From NCBI RefSeq assembly GCF_037023745.1, contig NZ_CP146101.1, positions 7,420,001 to 7,484,000 of the forward strand: DNA of 64,000 nucleotides, in the 5' to 3' direction. Positions 50,310 through 59,526 of the stretch are shown here, in pieces. The translations under genes and the position numbers were made by a program. The notes below the pieces were generated by a model. It saw only the letters and a program-made list of their open reading frames with translations, searched no databases and had not been told where the DNA came from. This DNA is from Streptomyces sp. SCSIO 30461 (lineage in GTDB: Bacteria > Actinomycetota > Actinomycetes > Streptomycetales > Streptomycetaceae). Position 1 is the first letter of the stretch. Each line of letters begins with the position of its first letter.

Positions 50310-53300
50310 ATGAACCAAGCAAGATCGTTTCTTCGTACTGGTGGACGGAGCCCTGGTGGTGGCCGCTGGATGCGGCGCATCGCGACCGTCACGGGCATCA
50401 TCCTGGTGCCCGGCCTGCTGACCCCGGTCTCCTTCGTCGCCGAGGCCAAGCCGGTAGCCGAGGCGAAGGCACCCTCGCATCGCGAGGACAACGTCCGGCC
50501 GTTGAAGGCGAAGACCGACGAGAAGACAGCCGCGGCGATGCGCAAAGCGGCCGAAGACGGCCGCCGCGACAGCCGCAGGGCACAGGCTGACCGTGCCCGC
50601 GAGGTGACCTGGCCTTCCGCCGGATCGGCCGCGCTGAAGCTGCCCGCCCAGGGGGTCGCCAGTGCCACTCCCGGCGAACTCCCGGTCACGCTGGGGCGCG
50701 CGACGCCCGAGAAGGGAGCGAAGTCCAAGCTCAAGAGTGCCGAAGCCGTCAAGATCCAAGTGCTGGACCAGAAGGCCGCGGCCGGGCTCGGCGTGAAGGG
50801 TGTGGTGCTCAGCGCCACCGGTCCGGCGGACGGCGGGAGCGCACAACTCGGCCTCGACTATGCCGAATTCGCGTCGGCTTACGGCGGTGACTGGGCCGGG
50901 CGCCTGCAGCTCTTCCAGCTGCCTACCTGCGCCCTGACCACGCCCGACCGGGCGAAGTGCCGCACCCGTACGCCACTGGAGTCCACGAACAAGCGTGCCG
51001 ATCAGCACTTGGACACGAAGCTGACCTTCGCCTCGTCGTCAGCGGCGCGCTCAGCGGCACGTTCGGCGACATCGGCCGCAGGGCAGACGATGGTCCTGGC
51101 GGTCGCCGCCGGAACCAAGTCCGGCGGCGGTGACTACAAGGCGACTCCGCTGGCCTCGTCATCGACCTGGGAAGCCGGAGGCTCATCTGGCACGTTCACC
51201 TGGTCGTATCCGCTGCGTACACCTCCGGCAGCCGCCGGCCCCGCGCCGAAACTGGAGATCTCGTACGACTCCGGGAGCGTGGACGGCCGTACCGCCTCGA
51301 CGAACAACCAGGGCACCGTCATCGGTGAGGGCTTCGACATCACGTCGTCCTACATCGAGCGCAAGTACGGCTCGTGCGACGACGACGGGCAGGACGGCAA
51401 GCACGATCTGTGCTGGAAGTACGAGAACGCCTCCCTGGTCCTGAACGGCAAGGCATCCGAGCTCGTCAAGGACGACACCAGCGGCCAGTGGCGGCTGAAG
51501 AACGACGACGCCTCCACCGTCATCCACCACTCCGGCACCGACGGCGCCGACAACGGTGACGACAACCGCGAGTACTGGACGGTCATCACCGGCGACGGCA
51601 CCCAGTACCACTTCGGGATGAACAAACTGCCCGGCGGCACCGGCGAGGCCACCCAGTCCGTGTGGACCGTGCCCGTCTTCGGCGACGACGACGGCGAGCC
51701 GGGCTACGAGAAGGGCAGCAGCTTCGCCGGCCGCTCCGCGAAGCAGGCCTGGCGCTGGAACCTCGACTACGTCGTGGACACTCACGACAACGCCTCGTCG
51801 TACTGGTACGCGGCCGAGCAGAACCACTACGACATGCTCGGCGACGACGACACCGGTACCCCGTATGTCCGGGGCGGCATCCTCAAGGAGATCCACTACG
51901 GACAGCGCAAGGACAGCCTGTTCGCCTCGCCTTCCGGTTCCAACCGCGTGCTGTTCGACTACGAGGAGCGCTGCGTCGCCTCCGGCAAGGGCTGCGACTC
52001 GCTGACCGAGGACACCCGGGACAACTGGCCGGATGTTCCGTTCGACGCCGAATGCAAGGCGAACGTGAAGTGCACCGGCAACGTCGGTCCCACCTTCTAC
52101 ACGCGCCAGCGCATGACCGGCATCACCACCCAGGCCTGGGACGCGGCTGCCGCCGTCCCAGGTTGGGCGCGGGTGGACTCCTGGGAGCTGAAGCAGACCT
52201 ACCTCGACCCCGGTGACACGGGCGACTCGACCGACCAGTCGCTGTGGCTGTCCTCGATCCGTCACACGGGAGAGCGCGGGACGCCCATCACGCTGCCTCC
52301 GGTGAAGTTCGGCCATGAGTTCCGCGCGAACCGCGTGGACGGTGCGGCCGACGACATCCTGCCGCTGAACCGGCCCCGGCTCTACACGATCACCTCCGAA
52401 GCCGGTGCCGAGACGGTTGTCAGCTACATGCAGGCCGACTGCCTGGCCAAGCAGTCCAAGCCCAAGGTCGACACCAACACCCGGCGCTGCTACCCGGTCT
52501 ACTGGTCCCCCAACGGGGGCGCGGAGCCCACGCTCGACTGGTTCCACAAGTACCCGGTCGAGGGCGTGCGCACCACCGCGCCGAACAGCGGCTCCGTCGC
52601 GGTACAGCACACCTACGCCTACGAGGGCGGCGGCGCCTGGCACTACAACGACGACCCGATGACCCCGGCCAAGGAGCGCACCTGGTCCTCCTGGCGCGGC
52701 TTCGGGAAGGTCACGCACCTCACGGGTCTGGCGGACAAGACCCAATCCAAGACCGTCACGGTCTACATGCGCGGTATGAACGGCGACCGCGTCCTCGGGT
52801 CGGACGGGAAGACCGTCGACCCCACGGCGCGCAAGAGCGCCGCCGTCCGCGGTGTGAAGGCGCCCGACCTCACCGACTCCGGGCAGTACGCCGGATTCAC
52901 CCGTGAGTCCGTGACGTACAACGGTGCACAGGAGGTGTCCGGCAGCGTCAACGACCCGTGGTCCAAGCGCACCGCCACCCAACACAAGTCCTACGCCGAC
53001 ACCGAGGCGCACTTCATCCGCACCGGCGCCACACACAGCCGTACCAACATCACCAGCAGCGGAACACCGCGCGACCGTGTCCGCACCGTCGAGACGACCT
53101 ACGACGCCTACGGCATGGCGTACCGGTCGCAGGACCTGGGCGACACCGCCGTCACCGGCGACGAGAAGTGCACCGCCACCTGGTATGCCCGAAACGACGA
53201 TCTCGGCATCAACAGCCTGGTGTCCCGCACCCGGGTCACCACGAAGCCCTGCGCCGTCACCGGTGACGCTCTCGACCTCCCGACCGATGCGACCCGTCCG

Positions 53301-56300
53301 GGCGACGTCGTCTCCGACACGGGCATCGCCTACGACTCGACCACCTGGTCCTCCACTCAGGTCCCGACCAAGGGCGAGGCGAAGTGGGTGGGCCGCGCCC
53401 GGGGTTACACGGCACTGAACAACCCCATCTGGCAGAAGACCGCCACCACCACGTACGACGCCCTCGGCCGGTCGCTGACCACCAAGGACACCAACGACAC
53501 CCTCACGGCCACGACGGTCTACACCCCGGCAGACGCCGGACCACTGACCTCGACCAAGGTCAGCAACGCACTGGGACACTCCACGACGACGCTGGTCGAC
53601 TTCGCGACCGGCGCGGTGAAGAAGGTCACCGACCCGAACAGCAAGATCACCGAGTCCCAATACGACGCCCTGGGCCGAGTCACCAAAGTGTGGCTGCCGA
53701 TCAGCACCCGCGCAGCGGGCAACGAGCCCAACTACGTCTACACCTACAGCCTTTCCCAGACCGAGCTGCCCTGGGTTGCCACAGGTGCCATCAGGGGCGA
53801 CGGCAGAAGTTACAACACCACATACGAGATCTACGACCCGCTGCTCCGCCCCCGCCAGGTCCAGAAGCCGTCGCCGGGCGGTGGAATGATCGTCTCCCAG
53901 ACGGTGTACGACGAGCGCGGGCTCGCGACCGTCTCCCAAGCCGACATCTGGGACCACGACACGGACCCGTCCGGGAAGCTCGTCGAGATCGACGGCGGCC
54001 AGCCTCCCCTGCAGACCACGACGACATATGACGGCGCGGGCCGCGCCATCACCGCGGTGACCAAGGTCAGAAGCACCGACCGCTGGAAGATCAACACCAC
54101 CTACACCGGTGACACCGTGACCACCTCGGCGCCGACCGGTGGCCAGGCCACCGCTGTCGTCACCGACGCTCTGGGCCGCATGACCGAGCGGCGCGAGTAC
54201 GGGGGGCCTCAGCCCACGGGTTCCGGCTACACCAAGACCACGTACACCTACACGCCCGCCGGGCAGCAGGCGACGGTCACCGGCCCGGACAAGGCCCGAT
54301 GGAGCTACGCCTACGACTTGTTCGGCCGCCAGACCAGCGCCACCGATCCGGACAAGGGCACGAGCACCACGACGTACAACGAGCTCGACCAGGTCGTCAT
54401 CACCAAGGACGGCCGCGCCAAGACCCTGGTGTCGGAGTACGACGTCCTCGGCCGCAAGACGGGCCTGTGGGACGCCGAGAAGACCGACGCCAAGAAGCTG
54501 GCCGCCTGGACCTTCGACACCGTGGCCAAGGGCCAGCCGCACACCTCCGTCCGCTATGACGGCGGCGCGGGCACCGCGGGCAAGGCCTACACGCAGAAGG
54601 TCACCGCGTACGACGCGCTGTACCGGGCCACCGGAAGCCAGTTGGTCCTGCCGGACAAGACCAAGGAGCCCTTGGTCGACGCGGGTGTACCGCAGACTCT
54701 GTCGTTCACGAGCAGCTCTTACCTCGACGGAAGCCCCAAGACCACGGGGTATCCGGCCGCAGCCGGACTCTCGGCCGAACAGCTCGGGTACCGGTACGAC
54801 TTCAGAGGTGTGGGCCTCACATACGAGGTGGCAGGCAGCGCCAAATACCAGCAGAGCGCAAGCTACTCCCCGCTGGGCGAGACCCAGCGCCTGGCGCTCG
54901 GTCCCCTCCCGTCGAAGGTGATCAACCTCGACTACGAGTACGAGGACGGCACACGTCGGCTCAAGCACTCCTGGGTCAACGACCCGAACCGTGCCTACCG
55001 GCTCCAGGACCTCACCTTCACCCAGGACGACGCCGGCAACGTCACATCGATCTTCGACGACACCGACATGGGCGGCACGGGCAAGAAGGACAACCAGTGC
55101 TTCGCGTACGACGGTGACCGCCGTCTGACCGAGGCATGGACGCCCAAGACCGCGAGCTGCGCCACATCCGGCCGCACCACGGCCAACCTGTCGGGTGCGG
55201 CACCGTACTGGACCAGCTACACCTACACGGACTCGGGCCAGCGCAGGACCGAGACCCAGCACACGTCATCGGGCGACAAGACCACCACGTACGCCTACGG
55301 CACGAGCAACGGCCAGCCCCACCCGCTGGCGAAGACCACGGGCGCCCGCGAGGCAACTTACGCGTACGACAAGTCCGGCAACACCACCGAGCGCCCGGGC
55401 ACCCAGGCCAAGCAGACCCTGAAGTGGAACGCCGAGGGCGAGCTGGCCGGCACCACCGAGCCCGCCGCGGGCTCCAAGCCCGCACTCGGTACGAGCTACC
55501 TGTACGACGCGGGCGGTGAACTCCTCATCCGCCGCAGCGACAAGACGGACGGGGACACCGTCCTGTACCTCCCCGGTATGGAGGTGCGCCTCACCGTCAA
55601 GGGCGCGACCAAGACGCTCTCCGGCACCCGGTACTACGCGTCGGGCAGCCAGACCATCGCGGTCCGCACCGGCGCGCAGGGCGTCACCGGCACCAAGGTC
55701 AACTTCCTCGCCGGCGACCACCACGGCACCTCGAGCCTCGCCATCGACATGGACACGCTCGCGGTGACGAAGCGCTACACCACTCCGTTCGGCGCCCCCC
55801 GGGGCACCGCTCCGAAGGCATGGCCGGACGACAAGGGCTTCCTTGGTAAACCGGCGGACACGACGACGGGCCTCACCCACATCGGCGCCCGCGAATACGA
55901 CCCGGCCATCGGCCAGTTCATCAGCGTGGACCCGATCCTGGCCCTGGACCAGCACCAGTCGCTGAACGGCTACGCCTACGCCAACAACACCCCGGTCACG
56001 TCCAGCGACCCCAGCGGCCTCAAGCCTGCCGAATGCGCCACAGGCGGCTATAGCTGCTCGCCCACTTCCGGCGGCGACTGGAACGTCACCCCGAACAGCG
56101 ATTACGGCAAGTACCACTCGCCGGCCGGGGGCGGCGATGGCGGGGCAGGTGGAACTGGCGGGACCGCCAATGGCAGCGGCCTCGGCGGCTGGACACCAGG
56201 GGCCACCCTCAACCTCACCACCGGCTCCTGGGATACACCACTCGCAAACTATGGCAATGCGCAACACTTCCTGCAGAGTCTTGGCCCGGCCTACGGAATC

Positions 56301-56891
56301 CTCGATGACGGAGGCGAGCGCAACGGGTGGGAGACTTCCCTTTCCCTCTTCTTCGGCTGGCTCTGGGGAGGCGGAATTCCATTGGGACCGACGCAAGAGT
56401 TTCGCGGCGGCGATGCATTCACCGCCAGCCTTGCCAAGGACAAGACCTTCACGGAAATGCGAAACAAACTGGTCGGTCAAGCCGTACACAAGGGAATGGA
56501 CGCTGAGGCAGCCCTCGCTCCAGTCAAGTTCGCGTACAAGGACCGAGGGCCAGAGCCGGGAAGCCCGTGGTATCGCCTGAATACTCCGCGCGGTGTCGCC
56601 AACGACCTCTTGGGAGTCTTCAGCAACGGCAAACTCGGCACGAAGAATCAAGCCGACGCCTTTCTAGGAAGCTTCACAGCGACAGGTCAAATTAAAGCCG
56701 TGGACAGAAGAAAGGGAACAGTGCGACTTAAATTCACGGCGACCAACCTTTCTGACTGGAATTCGGCAACGCACGCCGTACCAAGAAGTTGGAACCCCGC
56801 CTTCAAGACGACAGTCGGCGCGGCAGTCAGAGAGAACTTCTCCTGGGAGGAGCGCTGGCCGCTGAACACCTGCGTATGCTGGGCCCAGTAA
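50310..56891 (+). CDS. Giant secreted RHS/YD-repeat protein with variable C-terminal domain
   Basis: 2193 residues, likely a polymorphic toxin. A signal/anchor segment lies at residues 21-45 (RRIATVTGIILVPGLLTPVS). The N-terminal third contains SYPLRTPPAAAGPAPKLEIS and GTVIGEGFDITSSYIERKYG, typical of actinobacterial RHS proteins. YD repeats run from about 1045 to 1840 (TTYDALGRSLTTKD, YDALGRVTKVW, YDLFGRQTSATDPDKGTSTT). The RHS core ends at about 1904 with GAREYDPAIGQFISVDPI and NNTPVTSSDPSGL. A Gly-rich linker leads to a unique tip of about 225 residues with ADAFLGSFTATG, SDWNSATH and a Cys-containing end; this part and the next gene are less GC-rich. ATG 50310 follows GGGGGAG. Tip activity unknown. 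Confidence 0.9.
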   Translation: MNQARSFLRTGGRSPGGGRWMRRIATVTGIILVPGLLTPVSFVAEAKPVAEAKAPSHREDNVRPLKAKTDEKTAAAMRKAAEDGRRDSRRAQADRAREVTWPSAGSAALKLPAQGVASATPGELPVTLGRATPEKGAKSKLKSAEAVKIQVLDQKAAAGLGVKGVVLSATGPADGGSAQLGLDYAEFASAYGGDWAGRLQLFQLPTCALTTPDRAKCRTRTPLESTNKRADQHLDTKLTFASSSAARSAARSATSAAGQTMVLAVAAGTKSGGGDYKATPLASSSTWEAGGSSGTFTWSYPLRTPPAAAGPAPKLEISYDSGSVDGRTASTNNQGTVIGEGFDITSSYIERKYGSCDDDGQDGKHDLCWKYENASLVLNGKASELVKDDTSGQWRLKNDDASTVIHHSGTDGADNGDDNREYWTVITGDGTQYHFGMNKLPGGTGEATQSVWTVPVFGDDDGEPGYEKGSSFAGRSAKQAWRWNLDYVVDTHDNASSYWYAAEQNHYDMLGDDDTGTPYVRGGILKEIHYGQRKDSLFASPSGSNRVLFDYEERCVASGKGCDSLTEDTRDNWPDVPFDAECKANVKCTGNVGPTFYTRQRMTGITTQAWDAAAAVPGWARVDSWELKQTYLDPGDTGDSTDQSLWLSSIRHTGERGTPITLPPVKFGHEFRANRVDGAADDILPLNRPRLYTITSEAGAETVVSYMQADCLAKQSKPKVDTNTRRCYPVYWSPNGGAEPTLDWFHKYPVEGVRTTAPNSGSVAVQHTYAYEGGGAWHYNDDPMTPAKERTWSSWRGFGKVTHLTGLADKTQSKTVTVYMRGMNGDRVLGSDGKTVDPTARKSAAVRGVKAPDLTDSGQYAGFTRESVTYNGAQEVSGSVNDPWSKRTATQHKSYADTEAHFIRTGATHSRTNITSSGTPRDRVRTVETTYDAYGMAYRSQDLGDTAVTGDEKCTATWYARNDDLGINSLVSRTRVTTKPCAVTGDALDLPTDATRPGDVVSDTGIAYDSTTWSSTQVPTKGEAKWVGRARGYTALNNPIWQKTATTTYDALGRSLTTKDTNDTLTATTVYTPADAGPLTSTKVSNALGHSTTTLVDFATGAVKKVTDPNSKITESQYDALGRVTKVWLPISTRAAGNEPNYVYTYSLSQTELPWVATGAIRGDGRSYNTTYEIYDPLLRPRQVQKPSPGGGMIVSQTVYDERGLATVSQADIWDHDTDPSGKLVEIDGGQPPLQTTTTYDGAGRAITAVTKVRSTDRWKINTTYTGDTVTTSAPTGGQATAVVTDALGRMTERREYGGPQPTGSGYTKTTYTYTPAGQQATVTGPDKARWSYAYDLFGRQTSATDPDKGTSTTTYNELDQVVITKDGRAKTLVSEYDVLGRKTGLWDAEKTDAKKLAAWTFDTVAKGQPHTSVRYDGGAGTAGKAYTQKVTAYDALYRATGSQLVLPDKTKEPLVDAGVPQTLSFTSSSYLDGSPKTTGYPAAAGLSAEQLGYRYDFRGVGLTYEVAGSAKYQQSASYSPLGETQRLALGPLPSKVINLDYEYEDGTRRLKHSWVNDPNRAYRLQDLTFTQDDAGNVTSIFDDTDMGGTGKKDNQCFAYDGDRRLTEAWTPKTASCATSGRTTANLSGAAPYWTSYTYTDSGQRRTETQHTSSGDKTTTYAYGTSNGQPHPLAKTTGAREATYAYDKSGNTTERPGTQAKQTLKWNAEGELAGTTEPAAGSKPALGTSYLYDAGGELLIRRSDKTDGDTVLYLPGMEVRLTVKGATKTLSGTRYYASGSQTIAVRTGAQGVTGTKVNFLAGDHHGTSSLAIDMDTLAVTKRYTTPFGAPRGTAPKAWPDDKGFLGKPADTTTGLTHIGAREYDPAIGQFISVDPILALDQHQSLNGYAYANNTPVTSSDPSGLKPAECATGGYSCSPTSGGDWNVTPNSDYGKYHSPAGGGDGGAGGTGGTANGSGLGGWTPGATLNLTTGSWDTPLANYGNAQHFLQSLGPAYGILDDGGERNGWETSLSLFFGWLWGGGIPLGPTQEFRGGDAFTASLAKDKTFTEMRNKLVGQAVHKGMDAEAALAPVKFAYKDRGPEPGSPWYRLNTPRGVANDLLGVFSNGKLGTKNQADAFLGSFTATGQIKAVDRRKGTVRLKFTATNLSDWNSATHAVPRSWNPAFKTTVGAAVRENFSWEERWPLNTCVCWAQ

Positions 56892-56908
56892 TATACTGAG
56901 AGTAAAAT

Positions 56909-56945
56909 CCGGCTGCGACTGGCCAAGGGGCTTAGTCGCAGCCGG
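56909..56945 (+). terminator. Hairpin between RHS gene and lipoprotein gene
   Basis: A perfect 12-base stem CCGGCTGCGACT / AGTCGCAGCCGG with a 13-base loop, 18 bases after the RHS stop and just before the ribosome site of the lipoprotein gene. No T run follows, so it may attenuate rather than stop transcription. Confidence 0.55.
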
Positions 56946-56969
56946 CATAAATCCCGATAGGAGGAGAGT

Positions 56970-57449
56970 TTGATTTCCCGCCTGGGACCAGCAAAGCGAG
57001 CAGGCATCCTAGCCTACGCCGCGGCAGTACTCTTGCTTACCTCGTGTTCCAACCAGGATAAGCTCGCGAAAGTACGAGAAAATACGGTCGTTGGAACATG
57101 GGAGAATTCAACTGGCGAACGAGTAACCCTTCACGAGGATCACCAATTCAACACCTCGGCCATAAACTGGGATATCAACCTGGGAGGCGAATCCTGCCCG
57201 AAGGGTGAAACGGCGGGCACATGGGGTTTCTGGGTGGACGAAGGCAAGCCCGGCGGCACTGTCATCGTCTCCACAGAAGCGGATTCCGGTGACGCGATCA
57301 ACCTGACATTCGAAGGTGTACAGCCAGGCGAATGCGAAATTACCCTTAGCGTGGTCGATGGAGGCGACACTCTTTGCGCCACAGACGACCCCGATCTCGC
57401 ATGCGGACTTGACATTCGCTTCAATCGCATCAAGCCCAAGAGTCGCTGA
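56970..57449 (+). CDS. Small lipoprotein, candidate RHS immunity or accessory protein
   Basis: 159 residues. TTG 56970 is fixed by AGGAGG (56959-56964) with a 5-base spacing. A lipoprotein signal (AYAAAVLLLTSC) puts the mature protein on the outer face of the membrane. The mature part resembles lipocalin-like beta proteins: VVGTWENSTGERVTLHEDHQ, GTWGFWVDEGKPGG, with five further Cys in ESCPKG, GECEIT, TLCATD and LACGLD. Composition is AT-richer than the flanking genes, like the RHS tip, suggesting joint transfer. The position right after a polymorphic toxin suggests immunity, but similar lipoproteins occur elsewhere in Streptomyces, so function is not established. Confidence 0.75.
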   Translation: MISRLGPAKRAGILAYAAAVLLLTSCSNQDKLAKVRENTVVGTWENSTGERVTLHEDHQFNTSAINWDINLGGESCPKGETAGTWGFWVDEGKPGGTVIVSTEADSGDAINLTFEGVQPGECEITLSVVDGGDTLCATDDPDLACGLDIRFNRIKPKSR

Positions 57450-57765
57450 CACTTCGCCCACAGCCTCGATACGCCGTCAACTGGCCATCGAGCTGACCCC
57501 CGCACGACCAAGCAGCCTGACCGACTCCCCAGACTGGATGAGCCCGAGAAATCTCCCCGCTGAGGGATTCACTTCGCGAGGGCTGAACAGCTGACGGCAG
57601 TAGCGACGGCAAGAACCACGGATTCCGGCGACTGGGCACGATCACCGATTAACCGTCGAGCCCCTTGCTGACCGCCGAACTCGCCAGGGGCTCCGGGATC
57701 GTAAGGGATCACGGCAGGTCGTGCCTGTCACCGCAGTCCACGGCGGGTGGCCACGCGCCGCCCAG
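57450..57765. other. Intergenic region after the RHS island
   Basis: 316 bases without a supported gene. It contains a weak hairpin (57658-57665 with 57686-57693). I looked for remnants of transposase or a second toxin tip and saw none that I could name. Confidence 0.45.
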
Positions 57766-57803
57766 CACAGTGCCCCCGAGTCGGTCGACTCGGGGGCACT
57801 GTG
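57766..57803 (-). terminator. Strong terminator after symporter gene
   Basis: An 18-base perfect inverted repeat with a nominal 2-base centre (57784-57785), 13 bases after the stop of the minus-strand symporter gene. Confidence 0.85.
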
Positions 57804-57816
57804 GGTATGGCTACGG

Positions 57817-59163
57817 TTACGCCGTGGCCGGGACCGTGCTCGGGGACTCGGTGGTGGTGCGAGGCTCGGGCTCGTCCACCGGGGAGGCGGACGCGGAGTT
57901 GTAGGCGTCCAGGTCGAGGATCTTCTCCCGGGCCGCGACGATGACCGGGACCAGGGCCTGGCCGGCGACGTTGGTGGCCGTGCGGATCATGTCGAGGACC
58001 GGGTCGATGGCCAGCAGCAGGCCGACGCCCTCAAGCGGCAGGCCCAGGGTGGAGAGGGTCAGGGTCAGCATGACCGTGGCGCCGGTGAGGCCCGCGGTGG
58101 CGGCGGAGCCGACGACCGAGACGAAGGCGATCAGCAGGTAGTCCTGGACGCCGAGTTGGACGTCGAAGATCTGGGCGATGAAGATCGCGGCCAGGGCCGG
58201 GTAGATCGCGGCGCAGCCGTCCATCTTGGTGGTCGCGCCGAAGGGGACGGCGAAGGAGGTGTACTCCTTCGGGACGCCGAGACGCTCCGTGGACTTCTGG
58301 GTGACCGGCATCGTGCCGACCGAGGAGCGGGAGACGAAGGCGAGCTGGATGGCGGGCCAGGCGCCCTTGTAGAACTGGAGCGGGTTGAGCTTGGCGACCG
58401 TCGCCAGGAGCAGCGGGTAGACGCCGAACAGCACCAGGGCGCACCCGATGTAGACGTCGGCGGTGAAGGTGGCGTACTTGCCGATGAGGCCCCAGCCGTA
58501 GTCGGCGATGGCGTAGCCGATGAGGCCGACGGTGCCGAGCGGGGCGAGGCGGATGACCCACCACAGGGCCTTCTGGAGCAGTTCCAGGACGGCTTCGCTC
58601 AGGGCGAGCACGGGCTTGGCGCGGTCGCCGAGCTTCAGTGCGGCGATACCGGCGACGGCGGCCATGAAGACGATCTGGAGGACGTTCAGCTCGGTGAAGG
58701 GAGTCACGACGTCGGTCGGGACGATGCCGGTGAGGAAGTCGATCCAGGAGCCTGCCTGCTCGGGCTTGGCGCCGTCCTTGGGGGTGAGGCCGGTGCCTGC
58801 GCCGGGGTCGGTGAGCAGGCCGATCGCGAGGCCGATCGCGACGGCGATCAGCGAGGTGATCATGAACCAGAGCAGGGTGCGCCCGGCCAGCCGGGCGGCG
58901 TTGTTGACCTTGCGCAGGTTGGTGATCGAGACCAGGATCGCGAAGAAGACGAGCGGGGCGACGGCCAGCTTCAGCAGTTGGACGAAGGTGTCGCCGATCT
59001 GGCCGAGGGTCGTGTGCAGCCAGCCGATGTCCTGGCTGCGGGCCAGCCAGCCGAGCAGGGCACCGAGGGCGAGACCGGTGACGATCTGGGCCCAGAACGG
59101 GATCGCTGAGATGCCGGGTATCCGGCGGCGGGCAGGGGTGGGCGTCGCGGAGTTCGCGGACAC
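57817..59163 (-). CDS. DAACS (sodium:dicarboxylate-type) symporter, candidate cystine transporter
   Basis: 448 residues with eight helices and two re-entrant hairpins. FVSRSSVGTMPVTQKST is the serine-rich HP1 loop, PFGATTKMDGCAAIYPA the TM7 substrate/cation motif, and IDPVLDMIRTATNVAGQAL the C-terminal motif. The family takes up dicarboxylates, glutamate or, in the TcyP branch, L-cystine. A cysteine-rich leader peptide upstream points to sulfur control, so cystine is plausible; this is inference. GTG 59163 has GGAG 7 bases upstream; a nearby in-frame GTG at 59169 is too close to it. Confidence 0.9.
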   Translation of the reverse strand: MSANSATPTPARRRIPGISAIPFWAQIVTGLALGALLGWLARSQDIGWLHTTLGQIGDTFVQLLKLAVAPLVFFAILVSITNLRKVNNAARLAGRTLLWFMITSLIAVAIGLAIGLLTDPGAGTGLTPKDGAKPEQAGSWIDFLTGIVPTDVVTPFTELNVLQIVFMAAVAGIAALKLGDRAKPVLALSEAVLELLQKALWWVIRLAPLGTVGLIGYAIADYGWGLIGKYATFTADVYIGCALVLFGVYPLLLATVAKLNPLQFYKGAWPAIQLAFVSRSSVGTMPVTQKSTERLGVPKEYTSFAVPFGATTKMDGCAAIYPALAAIFIAQIFDVQLGVQDYLLIAFVSVVGSAATAGLTGATVMLTLTLSTLGLPLEGVGLLLAIDPVLDMIRTATNVAGQALVPVIVAAREKILDLDAYNSASASPVDEPEPRTTTESPSTVPATA

Positions 59164-59255
59164 GGACACACTCCGGTGGCGTATCGGGTGAATACGGGGG
59201 ATGGGGGTGCGGCGCACGTGCCTTGGGAACAGGGCTGCGCCGCTGTGATGCCGGG

Positions 59256-59363
59256 TCAGATGGAGCGGCAACAGACCGCGGACATACAGCGGCAGAGATC
59301 GACATGCAGGCGCGCCACGAGCGGGATGCCCATGGCTGCGTGGAGGCGCACTGCTGTCGTCAT
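59256..59363 (-). CDS. Putative cysteine-rich leader peptide (uORF) of the symporter gene
   Basis: 35 residues ending RLHVDLCRCMSAVCCRSI. The string R-x-HVDL-x-R-x-x-SA-x-C is the hallmark of short actinobacterial leader peptides annotated upstream of sulfur-assimilation genes. Four Cys codons lie in the last 13 residues, so ribosome stalling on Cys-tRNA could control the gene 92 bases downstream. ATG 59363 is used; an internal ATG at 59333 is possible. It is shorter than the usual gene-calling limit. Confidence 0.75.
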   Translation of the reverse strand: MTTAVRLHAAMGIPLVARLHVDLCRCMSAVCCRSI

Positions 59364-59384
59364 GCGATTACGTTAACACCTGGA

Positions 59385-59413
59385 CTTTGAGGCACTCAAA
59401 GGACTGCTTTGAG
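59385..59413. promoter_or_regulatory. CTTTGAG palindrome plus third half-site upstream of leader peptide
   Basis: CTTTGAGgcaCTCAAAG (59385-59401) is a perfect 7-base inverted repeat, followed after 5 bases by another CTTTGAG (59407-59413). It lies 22-50 bases before the leader-peptide ATG, in the likely promoter. Confidence 0.5.
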
Positions 59414-59442
59414 CCAGTGGTGCCGCCCGAGGCCCCGAAACG

Positions 59443-59490
59443 CCTGTGCCCTGCGGGCCGGAGCGAGTGCTCAGGCCCGCAGGGCACAGG
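59443..59490 (-). terminator. Terminator after DUF4229 gene
   Basis: A perfect 17-base stem (59443-59459 with 59474-59490) and a 14-base loop, 37 bases past the DUF4229 stop on the minus strand. Confidence 0.8.
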
Positions 59491-59526
59491 GATGAACGTG
59501 AGGAAGCTTACGTCCGGCGGCACGCT

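Noticed and set aside
51183..55262. 1359-codon minus-strand ORF opposite the RHS gene
   Set aside because: High-GC antisense shadow of a repetitive gene; composition is Val/Gly/Arg-rich with no domain and no start signal.
57450..57765. Search for an orphan toxin tip or transposase remnant after the RHS island
   Set aside because: Short frames only, none with similarity I could name; no terminal inverted repeats or target duplications were seen.
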